Source of the DNA: Ursus arctos
Lineage: Eukaryota; Chordata; Mammalia; Carnivora; Ursidae
Assembly: GCF_023065955.2 (NCBI RefSeq)
Contig: NW_026622986.1
Location: 13,417,848-13,481,847, forward strand
Direction: 5' to 3'
Length of the DNA stretch: 64,000 bases
The translations under genes and the position numbers were made by a program. Under the pieces are notes generated by a model that saw nothing but the letters and a program-made list of their open reading frames with translations, was not told the DNA's origin and made no database searches. This document shows, one piece after another, positions 11,432 to 26,400 of the stretch (position 1 is the first letter of the stretch; each line of letters starts with the position of its first letter).

Positions 11432-14400
11432 GTTAATTTATTGATCTGTAATATGCTTTAATTCATTTCACTGCAAATTACATTTTGGTTATATGCATTG
11501 TATAGTTTTCCTCTACTTCCTTTATAGCAATTTGGTAAATTTCTGGAAGCATTTGTTCCTTCCCTTTAAAAATTTCAGTTTTCATCATCATTCTCACTAA
11601 ATTGGTCTTTCGGAATGATTCATAGTAGAGAATCATTTTATTTCTTAAGACCAGTTGGTATAAAACAAGACTGTTGAGAGGAAAAGAAAAAATTGTGCTC
11701 TAAAAATTTGAACTTTGGGGTGCCTGGGTGTCTCAGTCGGTTGACCAGCTCAGGTCTTGGTCTCAGGCTCATGAAATCAAGCCCCTCATTGGGCTCCATG
11801 CTGGGCATGGAGCCTACTTAAAAGCAAAATTGTACCATACTTGGGTTTTTTTTTTTTTCTTTTAAGATCTTATTTGTTTGTTTGTTTGTTTAGAAAGCAT
11901 GAGCACGGGGGATGGACAGAGGGAGAAAGAGAATTTCAGACAGACTCCATGCTGAGTATGACACAAGGCTTTATCTCAGGACCCTGAGATCACGATCTGA
12001 GCAGAAACCAAGAGTCGGGCGCTCAACCGACTGACCCCACCAGGAGCCCCATGTACTTGGATTATTCTTAAGTTGTATTGTTCACTTTTTAAAATTTTTA
12101 AATGATTCTCTTATTCTTTGAATTATCATATTGCGTGAGTTCTAATATAAGAATGATTGAACTTTATCATTCAGATTTAATTCAGTTGACATTGATGATA
12201 AATATCTTACACTTCGGCTTTTTTCACATTTAAAATTGCTCTCTGAATCATTGACTCAAAACTAAAGGAAAGAAATATACTATAATTACCCAGGTTATAA
12301 CTGTTTTAAAACAATGTTTTTCATTTGCTTTAGGCACAAGTAGCGTCTCAAGAAAGCTTAGGACAGTTAAGAGACAGTAATAATGCTTTAATAAGTAGTC
12401 AGATGGAACTCAGAATGAAAGATCTGGAATTTGAACTATCCAAAATGAAAAGTTCTCAAGAACATTCTAATAAAACAGAGTTGGAAAAATACAAGGAATT
12501 GTATTTCGAAGAAGTAAAAGTTCGAACGTCATTGACAAATGAACTGAACAGGTAATTTAAAACAGAATCATAGAAAATAGATGTAGCTTATTAATTTGCC
12601 TCTAAAGCATAATTTTTATGGAGCCAGGTTCATGAGATGAGTAATAAGTGAAAGTCAACTGGATAGCATAATTTTGGAAAATGATGTTTATACATGAACT
12701 GTGAGATGTTAGGCCAAGACAGTTTGCATCGCTCCTCCTTTTTCAGTTTTACATGATTTTATTTTTTTCCCCCTCAATATTTTCAGTTAATCTGATCGCC
12801 TAGTGTTTAAGCTAATTGTTTGAAGCTTTATAATTTAGACAGGCAGCATATTATTATAAAATTGTTTGTCAGAATTACCCTAAATAGAAATGAGTTTATT
12901 AATATTAGGGAGTTTATTTGTGGAAGATTACATCTTTAACCCAAAAGGTCAAGTACCAATACTGCACATCCTCACAGCTTGGTAGATTTAGTTTTTTGAT
13001 TGTGATCTTTGGTATTCTTAACTAGAGGGTGCTTTGAAACAAACTATTCTTTATAGTTTTTCTACTTTACATAAGGGTATATACATACAGAAAGATTCAC
13101 CTAGGGGTGAAAGGCAGTGTAATTCCCAAAGTGGCTAAAAATAGCACCATGGTGGACATGACAAGGAGGTGTGTGGAAGACAGAAAGGGCAGATTCCACC
13201 TCCAGTACCTTGGTAACTGTGTTATAACCTAATCGCATCTGGAGCTGTTTTAGTTCTTTCTGATCACGACTCTGCCATCTACTTCTCCCCTAGCAATTGT
13301 TGGTCTAAATTATTCCTCAGTTGCCAAATGCTCAATTTCTCTGAGGTAATGAGTGAAATGTACAAGAGTGGTGAAAGCAAATGCTTGAAAATGTCTTTGA
13401 GGGATGGCTTGTTTGTAGTTTTATTTTCTTTTAAAGATTTATGTATTTATTTGATAGAGAGCGAGTGAGTGAGCACAAGCAGGGGGAGCGGCAGGCAGAG
13501 AGTGAGGGAGAAGCAGGCTTCCCGCTGAGCAGGGAGCCTGACGTGGGGCTCGATCCCAGGACTCTGGGGTCATGACCTGAGCCGAAGGCAGATGGTTAAC
13601 TGACTGAGCCCCCCAGCCCCCTGGGGTGGTTTATTTTTATATCTCTAAAGTGTTTACTAAATATAAGTATGTGTAATGGCTTCCTCAAGAGTCTCATAAG
13701 TACTGCCATTCTGGAGGGCAGCAATTATTACCTATTAAGCCGTGTATATCACTGATAGCCATTTCTCTCCCTCCTTATTTTGAATTACTTGTTAGTTAGG
13801 AGTCCCAAGAAATATATGTACTTATTTAGAACAATTTTAAACCTATAATATATGTAGTAGGTCTTCTCTGTCACATTTTCAGTGTTAAAACACCATTTAA
13901 GGGCATGTTCTGTTTACTATTATGGAAACTTAAAAAAAATACAAGTCATTTAGGAGTGATTTGGGGAGAAATGAAATACTAAGCATTGTGTTTTGTAATC
14001 TTAACAGGACTAATGAGAGGCTGGCAGAGATCAGAACCAAACTTCTAGTGGAAAAACAGCAGAAAAGGAACTTCCTTCACACTGTTACTATGAGTCCTGT
14101 CTTGGAACTGCCTTACGTCAGAAATATCAATAATAGTTTAGCTCTCAATAGACATGTTGCTCCAAGAGAGAATGTCATGATTCCACCCTCAAGCTCGTGG
14201 CCTTCAAATAATGGCATCGAGAGTTACTTATTGAAGGTTAGTTATATAGTCTTATCTTTTTTTCCTTGGGTTTCAGATTTCTGATATAATTTTTATTTTT
14301 AATTTGGTGAAATCCTGAGTTGTTTAACTGACTTATACACACTAGTAAAAGACATAATTATTTGTGCTAATAAGGAAATGAGACAGAAAATTTGTGATTT

Positions 14401-17400
14401 TTTTGTTGTTGTTGTTCCTGGAGCTCTTACTTTCAAGAGATAACTTTATTCAATAAATATAATTAAACTGACATATTTTATTATTGTTTTAAAGATTTTA
14501 TTTATTTTAGAGAGAGAGTGCACAAGAGGGAGAGAGAGAGTGAGACTCTCAAGCAGACTCCCCGCTGAGCATGGAACCCTATGTAGGGCTCAGTCTCACG
14601 ACCCTGAGATCATGACCTGAGCTGAAATCAAGAGTCGGACACTTGGGGCACCTGGGTGGCTTAGTCATTAAGCATCTGCCTTCGGCTCAGGGCGTGATCC
14701 CGGGGTTCTGGGATTGAGACCCACATTGGTCTCCATGCTCTTCTGGGAGCCTGCTTCTTCCTCTCCCACTCCCCCTGCTTGTGTTCCCTCTCTCACTGGC
14801 TGTCCCTCTCTGTGTCAAATAAATAAATAAAATCTTAAAAAAAAAATGTCGGACTCTTAACCGATTGAGCCACCCCAAAAGTGACACATTTTATATTTCT
14901 TGAAAAGTTACACTGAAATTCAATTTTAGAAAGTAAATATTATTGCTCATTAACCAAATGTACACTTAGATACCTTGACTTATTTTCTGGTTGACAATGG
15001 TTTATAACAATTTTAAAGTTTGCTGTTACCAATTTTTTCCACCCATATGCGTAAGTGAATGATTAGAGTCCAAACAATCCCATATGGATGTTAATTATTT
15101 GGAAGAATCCATGAAAAGTTCTTTTATGAATTACATAAACTTATAATCCTAAAAAGATTAATTTTTCTTTTTAAGTTAAAATTTTTGGCATTTTCTTACA
15201 GGAGAGTACATCCTTTATTGCTTTCTTACTTACAGCATCTTTTTTTACTTATAGCACTTGTTTCAATTTTTACAAAATGTCTTGCTGAGCAATTGTAGAG
15301 CATTTTCTAAATAGCTAAATCAAGCAAATATTTGATTTTTTTTTTAAAGGAGAGAATGGCAGTGCAAGCACGGGGTGAGGGGCAGAGGGTAAGCAGGCTC
15401 CATGGTCAGTGAGGAGCCTGATGCACGGCTCAGTCTCACGACCCTGAGATCATGACCGGAGCCAAAATCAAGAGTCAGACGCTTAACTGACTGAGCTACC
15501 CAGGTGCCCCACAATTTGAATTTTTAAAATGAAGTTCACACGTATCTACCTTGCCATCACTTAAGTTGGTGATTGATGACTAAGATGAGTATGATAGGGA
15601 GTCTTTAAATAGCAGCTAGTTTCCATTGTGTATCATTGTTATTAAAATATCCATTTCAATCAATGCACATAGGTTTATGGTTTTGTTGGTATATTCATGG
15701 TCTTATTGATGTGGACAAAAGTAGCATAGGCTCAGGATAAATGAGGCCTCAATCTTGGTCTTTCATTCGGCTTCCTTATTGTCTTGCTCTCTTCCCTTCT
15801 AATTTGAGGACTTTCTTTAGTGTTATGCTTGGATGCCTTTCTTTTTCTTTTTTGTTTATCGATTATAGATTTTTGGTTTGTGATCACCATGAAGTTCATA
15901 TGTAACATCCTATGTATATAGCGGTCTCTTTTAAGTTGATGTTTAAGTTCAAACTCATTTTATAAACACTAAATTTTACACCCCTCCTTGTTTTATGTAT
16001 TTGATGTCTTAGTTTACATCTTTTTATTTTGTGTGTCCCTAAGCTAATTACTGTAGATATAATTGATATTACTACTTTTGTCTTTTAACCTTCATACTGG
16101 CTTTATAAAAGTGATTGCTCTATTACCTTTACTGTATGTTTGCTTGTACCAATAAAACTCTTTCTCTTGTAATTTTCTTACTTAAAGTTATGGCCTTTTC
16201 TTTTCTTTTCTTGTTTATTTTTGAGAGAGAGAGAGCAGAGCAAGTGAGAGCAAACACAAGTGGGAGGGGAGGGCCAGAGGGAGAGGGAGAGGGAGAAGTA
16301 GGCTCCCTGAGCAGGGGACCTGATGCGGGGCGTGATTCTAGGAGGTCCCTTAACCTATCCTCATTTCTAAAATTCTTTTTTCTTTTTGGCTTGGATCGTT
16401 TCTACTACCCTATCTTGCAGATCACTCATCTGTTCTTCTGCAGCTTTTACTCTGCTGGTGATTCCCTCTGGTGTATTTTTCATTGCAGTTATTGTATTCT
16501 TCAGCTCTGATTGGTTCTTCTTTATATTTTCTCTTTCTTGGAGTTCTCACTGAATCCATCCATTCTTCTCCCAAGTTTGCTGAGCATCTTTATGACCATT
16601 ACTTTGAACTCTATCAGGTAGATAACCTATCTCTTTTTCATTTAGTTATTTTTCTGAAGCCTTGTATTGGTCTTTCATTTGGCACATATTCCTCTGTCTC
16701 CTCATTCTGTCTGACTTTCTATGTTTGCTTCAGAAATTGTTCTTGTCAACTTTTTCCCTCTTTAAAGTATGTGGCTTTGAACAATGAGTGTTCGTTATGA
16801 AGTCAAGGAAGAAAGCATTTCTAAGTGTTGTCTGGCCATTTTTCTTGGAACTGTGGTGGGGTAGGTGGCAGATGGCATTGCTCTTCTTTTTCTAAGTTGA
16901 GAACACAGGAGTCAGGCAGATGGAGATAAGCTTAGTAACTTTATTACCGATACATACTAACAAATTGGAGGATGTGGTTTAGGCATGTAGCCACAGTGAG
17001 CTTCCCAATACTTTATCCCAAATTAGGCACTTCCGCACACAGTTGTAAACGGGGGGAACAAATGTTAGATGCCCATCCCAAAAAGATGAGAACAGGCCTG
17101 AATTGATGTTACTGTGGCAGGCACATCTTTTCAGAGAAGAGATTTGCAACCACGTACGCACTGCTTAGTGCCTTCTCCCCAGTTCACCCATTAGGTACAT
17201 CTCCCTTCCTGTCGTGAGGAAGGTAGAGAAAAGTCCTCACATGGAAATGAAGATTTACCTATAATTTCTGACTGGACTTCAATTGTAATTAAAGTTAGTC
17301 ATGTCTTTTGTACATACCAACTAATGATGAGAGGTCGGACAGGGCATGCTAGATGGTAAGGAGAAATCTGTTTTGTGTTTTAAATTTTGCTATAAATAAC

Positions 17401-20400
17401 TCACAACACAGGTAACTCATTTATTGGTTGATTTTGCTAAAACCAAGTTTTATTTGAAGGAAATGAATAATTCTTTCAAGGAAGAATTTCCTCAGCTTCA
17501 GGTTCTTTGGTTCAACTAAAGATTTTCTCCTTCAAGTTCTCTGTCCTGTGGTTAAAAAACTTTGTGCTTATAAATTGAGTATATTGACTGTTACTAATAG
17601 GAGTTAAGATAACTTCTGTTCTTTTATGTTTGTTCATGACTTCAACATTTATAATTTAGTTAGAAAGTTATGTTGTGCCTAATGCCTAAACATTATTGAG
17701 CCACATGACAAAGTTTTATATATTCATTTTCTCTGAGTTATCCTTAAAAACACATGTGTTTTTCCTGACTATGGGGAAGTAATTGGCATAAAACTCTAGG
17801 CTCAGTAAGACCTAAATTAGCACATTCCTGGCCTGCAACTAGGTGGGTTTTTGACCTCAGGCAAACTACAATCTCTCTGAGGCCTTTTTGTCTCCTCTGT
17901 GAAATTAGGAACTTTGACTAAGTTAGTGACTTCCATACCATTGGAAAAAAATTTTTTTTCAAAGAATAGAACTTAATTTTTTTTTGCATTAAACTGTATT
18001 ATATAAAACAGAGACAAGTAGAGCTCTTTAGCTAAAGGAGAGATGAGACTACACCTGTAGACTTCCTTGTCCCTCAATCCTGCTGTGTCCCCAGTGGAAC
18101 CTTAGATTTCTATGGGCGATAGTTTGAAACCTGACACTTATGAGAAAATCCTTCTAGTTAATAATTCTTTGGATTAAAATTTGCTGATACATTGTACATT
18201 GTTTTTCTGTGTATAATTTTCTTAACCTCCTATGTTTTTGATAAATGGAAAAGTATAAATAAAATTGCAAATGTGTTCTCTTTATTAATGGACCTCAAGC
18301 TGTTTCTACCATCTAAACACAGTTCTCACCTGGAAATAAACACAGGTCCCAGAAGTAAATATTTAGGAAAAGAGCTTTTGGGGGAAAAGATAATAACATT
18401 ACCTTGATAGTTCTTTAATTCACGCTGTATAAAAAGTGGTTTATATCTTACATAGTATTTATTAATGGTATTATAAAATTGCTTCAATAAAAGCTTCTCC
18501 CATCAAGTGGTATTGAGTTACTAATTTTACAAGGCCTGTCTTGTAATGTTGTCAGATTATTCATTTTATAAGGCCGGAATATAATGTTATGGTCAAAAAG
18601 TGTTACGGTTTCTCAAAAAATTAAAAATAGAAATACAGTACAATTCAGTAATTCCACTACTGGCATTTACCCAAAGAAAATGAAAACACTAATTCGAAAA
18701 GTTGTACGCACCCCTATGTTTTTTTGAAACATTATTTACAATAAGCAAAGGATGGAGGCAACCTCAGTGTCCATCAACAGATGAATGGATAAAGAAGATG
18801 TGTTATATGTATACAGTGAAATATTAGTCAGCTATAAAAAAGAATGGGATCTTGCCATTTGTGACATTGGTAGAACTAGTATTATGCTTGTGGGATCGAG
18901 CCCCACATCAGGCTTCTCCGCTATGAGCCTGCTTCTTCCTCTCCCACTCCTTCTGCTTGTGTTCCCTCTCTCGCTGGCTGTCTCTATCTCTGTCGAATAA
19001 ATAAATTAAAAAAATCTTAAAAAAAAAATAAGAACTAGTATTATGCTAAGTGAGATAACTCAGAGAAAGGTAAATACCATATGATTTCCCTTACACGTGG
19101 AACCCAAAAAACTAAACTACTAATAGCCTACTGGTGACTGGAAGCCTTACCGATAACATAAATAGTCCATTAACCCATGTTTTGTACATTACATGTGTTA
19201 TATACTATATTCTCACCCTAAAATAAACTAGAGAAAAAAATGTTACCGGGAAAAACAGCAGGAAGAGAAAATACACTAATACATATTGTATCAAAAAAAG
19301 TCTACGTGTAAGTCGAGTAGACCTGCACAGTTCAAACCCATGTTGGTCAAGGATCAACTGTATATTACAAGTATTCCCATCTAGAATATTCTTTCTTAGA
19401 CCTTTCTTATAAAAGGTATCCTCTCATTGAATGCCCAAAATGAGGTCTAAAGTAGGGTACTGGGGTTCCTGGGGACTCAGTCAGTTGAGTGCCTGCCTTC
19501 AGCTCAGGTCATAATTCCAGGGTCCTGGGATAGAGCCCCGCCCACTTCAGGCTGTCTGCTCAGTGGGAAGTCTGCTGCTTCCACTCCCTCTGTTCCTCCT
19601 CCCACTTGTGCTCCCGCTCTCTCTCTCTTTATCTCTCAAAATAAAATTGCTGCTATAAACATTGGGGTGCAGGTGCCCCTTCAGATCATTACATTTGTAT
19701 CTTTGGGATAAATCCCTACTAGTGCAATTGCTGGGTCGTTGGGTAGCTCTATTTTCAACTTTCTGAGGAACCTCCATACTGTTTTCCAGAGTGGCCGTGC
19801 CAGCTTGCATTCCCACCAACAGTGTAAGAGGGTTCCCTTCTTCTGCATCCCTGCCAACATCTGTCGTTTCCTGACTTGCTCATTTTAGCCATTCTGACTG
19901 GTGTGAAGTGAAATCTCATTGTGGTTTTGATTTGTATTCATTTCCCCGATGCCGAGTGATGGTGAGCATTTTTTCATGTGTCTTTTGGCCATTTGTATGT
20001 CTTCTTTGGAGAAATGTGTGTTCACGTCTTCCACCCATTTCTTGCCTGGATTATTTGTTTTTTGGGTGTTGAGTTTGATAAGTTCTTTATAGATTTTGGA
20101 TACTAGCCCTCTAACTGATATGTCGTTTGCAAATATCGTCTCCCATTCCGTGGTTGTCTTTTGGTGCCAGCGACTGCTTCCATTGCTGTGCAAAAGCTTT
20201 TTATCTTGATGAAGTCTTTGTTTCCCTTGCCTTTGGAGACCTGTCTAGCAAGAAGTTGCTGCGGCTGAGGTCACAGAGGTGGCTGCCTATGTTCTCCTCT
20301 AGGATTTTGATGGGTTCCTGTCTCCCACTTAGGTCTTCCATCCAGTTTGAGTCTATTTTTGTGTATGGTGTAAGAAAATGGTCCCATTTCATTCTTCTAC

Positions 20401-23400
20401 ATGTGGCTGTCCAATTTTCCCAACACCATTTGTTGAAGAGACTGTCTTTTTTCCACTGGCTGTTCTTTCCTGCTTTGTCAAAGATTAGTTGACCATAGAG
20501 TTGAGGGTCCATTTCTGGGGTCTCTATTGTGTTTCATTGGCCAAAGAAACAGAATGTTTTTGTGCCAGTACCATACTGTCTTGATGATTACAGCTTTGTC
20601 ACAGAGCTTGAAATCCGGAATTGTGATGCCACGAGCTTTGGTTTTCTTTTTCAACATTCCTTTGGCTATGCAGGTTCTTTTCTGGTTCCATACAAATTTT
20701 AGGATTATTTGCTCCAGCTCTGTGAAAAAAGTTGATGGTATCTTGATAGGGATTGGATTGAAGGTATAGACTGCTCTAGGTGGCATAGCATTTTAACAAT
20801 ATTTGTTCTTCCAGTCCATGAGCGAGGAATGTATTTCCATTTTTGTGGTTTCCTCAGTTTCTCTCATGAGTGTTCTAGAGTTTTGAGAGTACAGAGCCTT
20901 TGCCTCTTTGGTTAGGTTTATTTCTGATTTCTAATCTTACGGGTTTTGGTGCAATTGTAAATGGGTTTGACTCCTTAATTTCTCTTTCTTCTGTCTCTTC
21001 GTTAGTCTATAGAAATGTAACTGATGTCTGTGCACTGATTTTCTATCCTGCCAGTTTGCAGAATTCCTGTATGAGTTCTAACAAGTTTGGGGTGGAGTCT
21101 TTGGGTTTTCCACATAGAGTATTACGTCGTCTGCGAAGAGTGCGAGTTTGACTTCTTTGCGGATTCGGATGCCTTTTATTTCTTTTTGTTATCTGATTGC
21201 TGAGGCTAGGACTTCTAGTACTATGTTGAACAACAGTGGTGAGAGTGGACATCCCTGCCGTGCTCCCGACCTTAGGGAAAAGCCCTCGTTTCTTCCCCAT
21301 GGAGAATGATATTCCCTGTGGGCTTTTTGAAGATGGCTTTTATGATCTTGAGGTTCTGTTCCATCTATCCCTGCACCGTGAAGAGTTTTTTTTTTTTTAA
21401 AGATTTTATTTATTTATTTGACAGAGATAGAGACAGCCAGCGAGAGAGGGAACACAAGCAGTGGGAGTGGGAGAGGAAGAAACAGGCTCATCGCGGAGGA
21501 ACCTGATGTGGGGCTCGATCCCAGAATGCCGGGATCACGCCCTGAGCTGAAGGCGGACGCTTAACCGCTGTGCCACCCAGGCACCCCCGTGAAGAATTTT
21601 AATCAAGAAAGGATGCTGTACTTTGTCAGTTGCTTTTTTGTGTCTATCGAGAGGATCAAGTGGTCCTTGTCCTTTCTTTCCTTAAAGTAGCATATCACAT
21701 TGATTGATTTGCGGATGTTGAACCATCCTTGCAGCCCAGGAATAAATCCCACTTGGTTGTGGTGAATAATCCTTTTAATGTACTGATAGATCCTGTTGGC
21801 TAGTATCTTGGTGAGAGTTTTTGCGTCCGTGTTCATCAGGGATATTGGTCTGTAATTCTCCTTTTTGGTGGGGTGTTTGTCTGGTTTGGGGATCAAGGTA
21901 ATGCTGGTGTCATAGGAAGAGTTTGGAAGTTTTCCTCCCATTTCTATATTTTTGAAACGGCTTCAGAAGAATAGGTATTAATTCCTCTTTAAATGTTTGG
22001 TAGAACTCCCCAAGGAAGCCATCAGCCTTGGAGTTTTGTTTGTTGGGAGATTTTTGATAACTGCTTCAATTTTCCTTGCTGGTTACGGGACTGTTCAGGT
22101 TTTCTGTTTCTTCCTGTTTCAGTTTTGGTAGTTTATACGTCTCTAGGAATGAATCCATTTCTTCCAGATTGCCTAGTTTGTTGGCCTATAGTTGTTCCTA
22201 CTATGTTCCTTAAAATTGTTTGTATTTCCTTGGTGCTGGTTGTGATCTCTCCTCTTTCATTCGTGATTTATTTATTTGGATCCTTTCTTTCTTCTTTTTG
22301 CTAAGTCTGGCCAGGGGTTTATCAATCTTACTAATTCTTTTTTTTTTTTTAAGATTTTATTTATTTGACAGAGATAGAGACAGCCAGCGAGAGAGGGAAT
22401 ACAAGCAGGGGGAGTGGGAGAGGAAGAAGCAGGCTCATAGCAGAGGAGCCTGATGTGGGGCTCGATCCCACAACGCTGGGATCACGCCCTGAGCCGAAGG
22501 CAGACGCTTAACCACTGTGCCACGCAGGAGCCCCGATCTTACTAATTCTTAACCAGCTCCCAGTTTTGTTGCTGTGTTCTACTGTTCTTTTGGTTTCAAT
22601 TTCATTGATTTCTGCTCTGGTCGTTATTAATTCTCTTCTCCCGCTGCATTTAGACTTTAATTGCTGTTTTTTCTCCAGCTCCTTTAGGTGTAAGGTTAGG
22701 TTGTGTATTTAGGACCTTTCTTGTTTCTTGAGAAAGACCTGCATTGCTCTATGCTTCCCTCTGAGAACCGCTTTTGCTGCATCCCATGGGTTTTGAACAG
22801 TTGTGTTATCATTTTCCTTTGTTTCCATGAATTCTTTTCATTCTTCTTTAATTTCCTGGTTGACCCATTCATTGTTTAGTAGGATGCTCTTGAACCTCCA
22901 TGTATTTGTGTCCTTCCAAATTTTTTCTTCTGACCGAGTTCAAATTTTAAAGCATTGTGTTCTGAAAATATGCATGGCATAATCTCCATCTTTTTGCCCT
23001 GGTTGAGTCCTGATTTGAACCCAGTGTGTGATCTACTCTGGAGAGTGTTCCATGTGCACCTGAGAAGAATGTGTATCCTGTTGCTTTAGGATGAAATGCT
23101 CTGAATATATCCATGAAGTCCATCTGGTCCAGTGTGTCATTCAAAGCCCTTGTTCTTTGTTATCTTTTGCTTAGGTGATCTATCCATTGCAGCGGGTGGG
23201 GCGTTAAAGTCCCCTACCTACTATTATTGTATCATCATTGATGTGTTTCTCTAATTTTGTTATTAATTGGTTTATATAATAGGTTGCCCCCATGTTAGGG
23301 GCATAAATATTTACAATTGTTAGATCTTCTTGTTGGATAGACCCTTTAATTATGATAGTGTCCTTCCTCATCTCTTATTACAGTCTTTGGTTTAAAATCT

Positions 23401-26400
23401 AATTTGTCTGATATAAGGATTGCTACCCCAGCTTTCTTTTGATGTCCATTAGCATGATAAATGGTTTTGCACCTCCTCACTTTCAATCGGGAGGTGTCCT
23501 TGGGTCTAAAACGAGTCTCTTGCAGAGAGCCTATCAATGGGCCTTGCTTTTTTATCCAATCTGATACCCTGTGTCTGTTGATTGGGGCTTTTGACCCATT
23601 TACATTCAGGGTCACTGTTGAAAGATATGAATTTAGTGCCATTGTATTATCTGTAATGTCACTGTTTCTGTATATTGTCTCTGTTCCTTTCTGGTCTGTG
23701 TTACTTTGTTGCTCTCACTTGGCTTCAAGGATCCCCTTTAATATTTCTTGCAGGGCTGGTTTAGTGCTTACAAATTTTCTAGGTTCTGTTTGTCCTGGAA
23801 ACTCTGTATCTCTCCTTCTATTTTGAATGACAGCCTTGCTGGATAATGTGTTCTTGGCTGCATATTTTTACCATTTAGCACATTGAATATATCATGCCCG
23901 TCCTTTCTGGCCTGCCAGCTCTGTGTGGACAGGCCTGCCCACCAGCCTTATGTTTTCACCCTTGTTGGTTAAGGACCTCTTGTCCCGAGCTGCTTTCAGG
24001 ATTTTCTCTTTGTCTCTGAAATTTGCAAGCTTCACTACTGTATGTCGAGCTGTTGACCTGTTTTTATTGATGTTGGAGGGGGTTCTCTGTGCCTCCTGGA
24101 TTTAAATACCTGTTTCCTTCCCAGATTAGGGAAGTTCTCTGCTGTAATTTCTCAAATATACCTTCTGCCACCCCCTCTTTCCTCTTCTGGGATCCCAATT
24201 ATTCTAATATTGTTTTGCTTTATGGTATCACTTATCTCTCGAATTCTCCCCTCGTGATCCAGTCGTTTCTTTTTTCTCAGCTTCTTTATTCTCCCTCATT
24301 TTGTCTTCATATCTCTACTTGTCCTTTCTGCCTCATTTCTCCTAGCAGTTACAGCCTCCAATTTTTAAAATTTTAAATATATCATTTTTGTTAGTTAATT
24401 ATAGCTCAAAAAGTCTGGAAAAGATAAGCAAATAGTGTTTTATTTCACCTTACCCATTATGTATGTGATAAATTTTTTAAAAATTTCTATTCAGTTATCT
24501 GACGCATGATATATCATTAGTTTCAGATGTAGTGTTCAGTTAATTATCAGTTGTGTTTAACACCCAGTGCTCTACACATCACGTGCCCTCCTTCATGCCC
24601 CATCACCCAGTTACCCCAACCTCCACCCACCTCCCCTCCAGCAAATCTCAGTTTGTTTCCTATAGTTAAGAGTCTCTCATGGTTTGTCTCCCTCTCTGAT
24701 TTCTTGCCATTTAGTTTTCCCTCCCTTCCCCTATGATCCTCGGCACTGTTTCTCATATACCACATAGGTAGGAAACCATATGATAATTGTCTTTCTCTGA
24801 TTGACTTATTTCTCTCAGGATAATACCCTCCATTTCCATCTACATCAAGTAAAATTTAAGATTTCATGGTTTTTCATGGCTGAGTACTATTCCATTGTAT
24901 TTATATATACCACATCTTCTTTATCCATTCATCTGTTGATGGACATTTGGGCTGTTTCCACAGTTTGGCTGTTGTGGACATTGCTGCTGTAGACATTGGT
25001 GTCTAGGTGCCCCTTCAGATCCCTACGTTTGCATCTTTGGGGTAAATCCTTGTCGTACCATGACTGGGTCATATGGTAGCTCTATTTTTAACGTCTTGAG
25101 GAACCTCCATACGGTTTTCCCGAAGTAGAGCCTCCATTTATGATTGTGTCTCATTAATGGCCTTTTGATTTCGATTTCTTAAGATTTTATTTCTTTTATT
25201 TCTCCAGAAAGGGATTCACTAGTGTCTTCTGTGCGTTTTTCAAGCCCAGCTAGTATCTTTATAATTGTTATTTTGAAGTCTAGTTCCACCATCTTACTTA
25301 TATCCGTACTGATTAGGTCCCTGACAGTCAGTACTGCCTCTTGTTCTCTTCTTTGAGGTGAGTTTTTCCATCTAGTCATTCTGTCCATAGAAGAATAGAT
25401 GAACGAGAGCACAAAATACTAAACTAGCAACAATGACCCCAGAGAAATATACTCCTAATAAATCAGAAGAGACCTGAAACCAAAGAAGTAAATAAAATAA
25501 AAATTAAAAAAGGGAAAGAATATAATCAGGTAGGAGATGAGAACAGAGTAATACACTAGACTCTGGGTGTATTTTGGTCTGTTTGTGAGGAGAAACTACA
25601 TATGCAAAAATAAAGTTAAATACAATGAAAGGATAGAACGTAAGTATAAAAATGAAAATTTAAAAAGTTGGGAAAAAAACGAGTTGCCAAAATAAGAAAA
25701 TGAAAAGGAAATAGAAAATTAAAGTGGAAAGATTAAGGAATCATGAGAAAAAGCCAGGAATTCTTTATAGCATTTTCCCCTCGTGCTGGAGTTCTGCAGT
25801 TCCGTGTGCTCTGTAACCTTGGTCTTACTGGGATGTTCTTGCTGGTTTTCTGAGGGAAGGGCCTGCTGCGCTGATTCTCAGGGGTCGTTTCCCCGGCTGT
25901 ATTGCACTGCCCTTGCCAGGGGGGCCGGGCTGAGTCATCTGCTCCGGATTGCTCTATGTGGCTTTTGTTCCCTGAAGGCTTTCCGCACCACTTTAGAGCA
26001 TGAGAATGGAAATGTCAGCCTCCCAGTGTCCAGCCCTGGAGCTGGATGCTGGCACCCTCTACTCTTCAGTGTGCCCTCACGGAGAAGCTGTCAGACACTT
26101 CTGTCTCCCTGGTTTCTGTCTGCACTCTGTGTACCCCCAGCCTGTGACCGAGCATTTTTATCTCAGCCCCGCCACCCCCTTTGGAGTTTCCAAACTTTGT
26201 TGCCTCCTGTGGCATGCATTCACACCGCTCCTCCAGGGGGTGGGAGGGAGGTCTTGCCCTGGTTCTGCCGCTTGTTGGGCCACCACTCTGAGAGCAGTCG
26301 CCCAACCCTTGGCAGTTCATGGTTTATGGCAACACCCAGCTGAAAGCCCCCTCCTCCGCTCACTGGTTGCAGCCGGCCTCCCTGCTCAGATGCCTGGGAA

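Noticed and set aside
23461..23826. 121-residue + strand open frame in the gene A intron
   Set aside because: It is the antisense of LINE-1 ORF2/ORF1 in the large minus-strand element.
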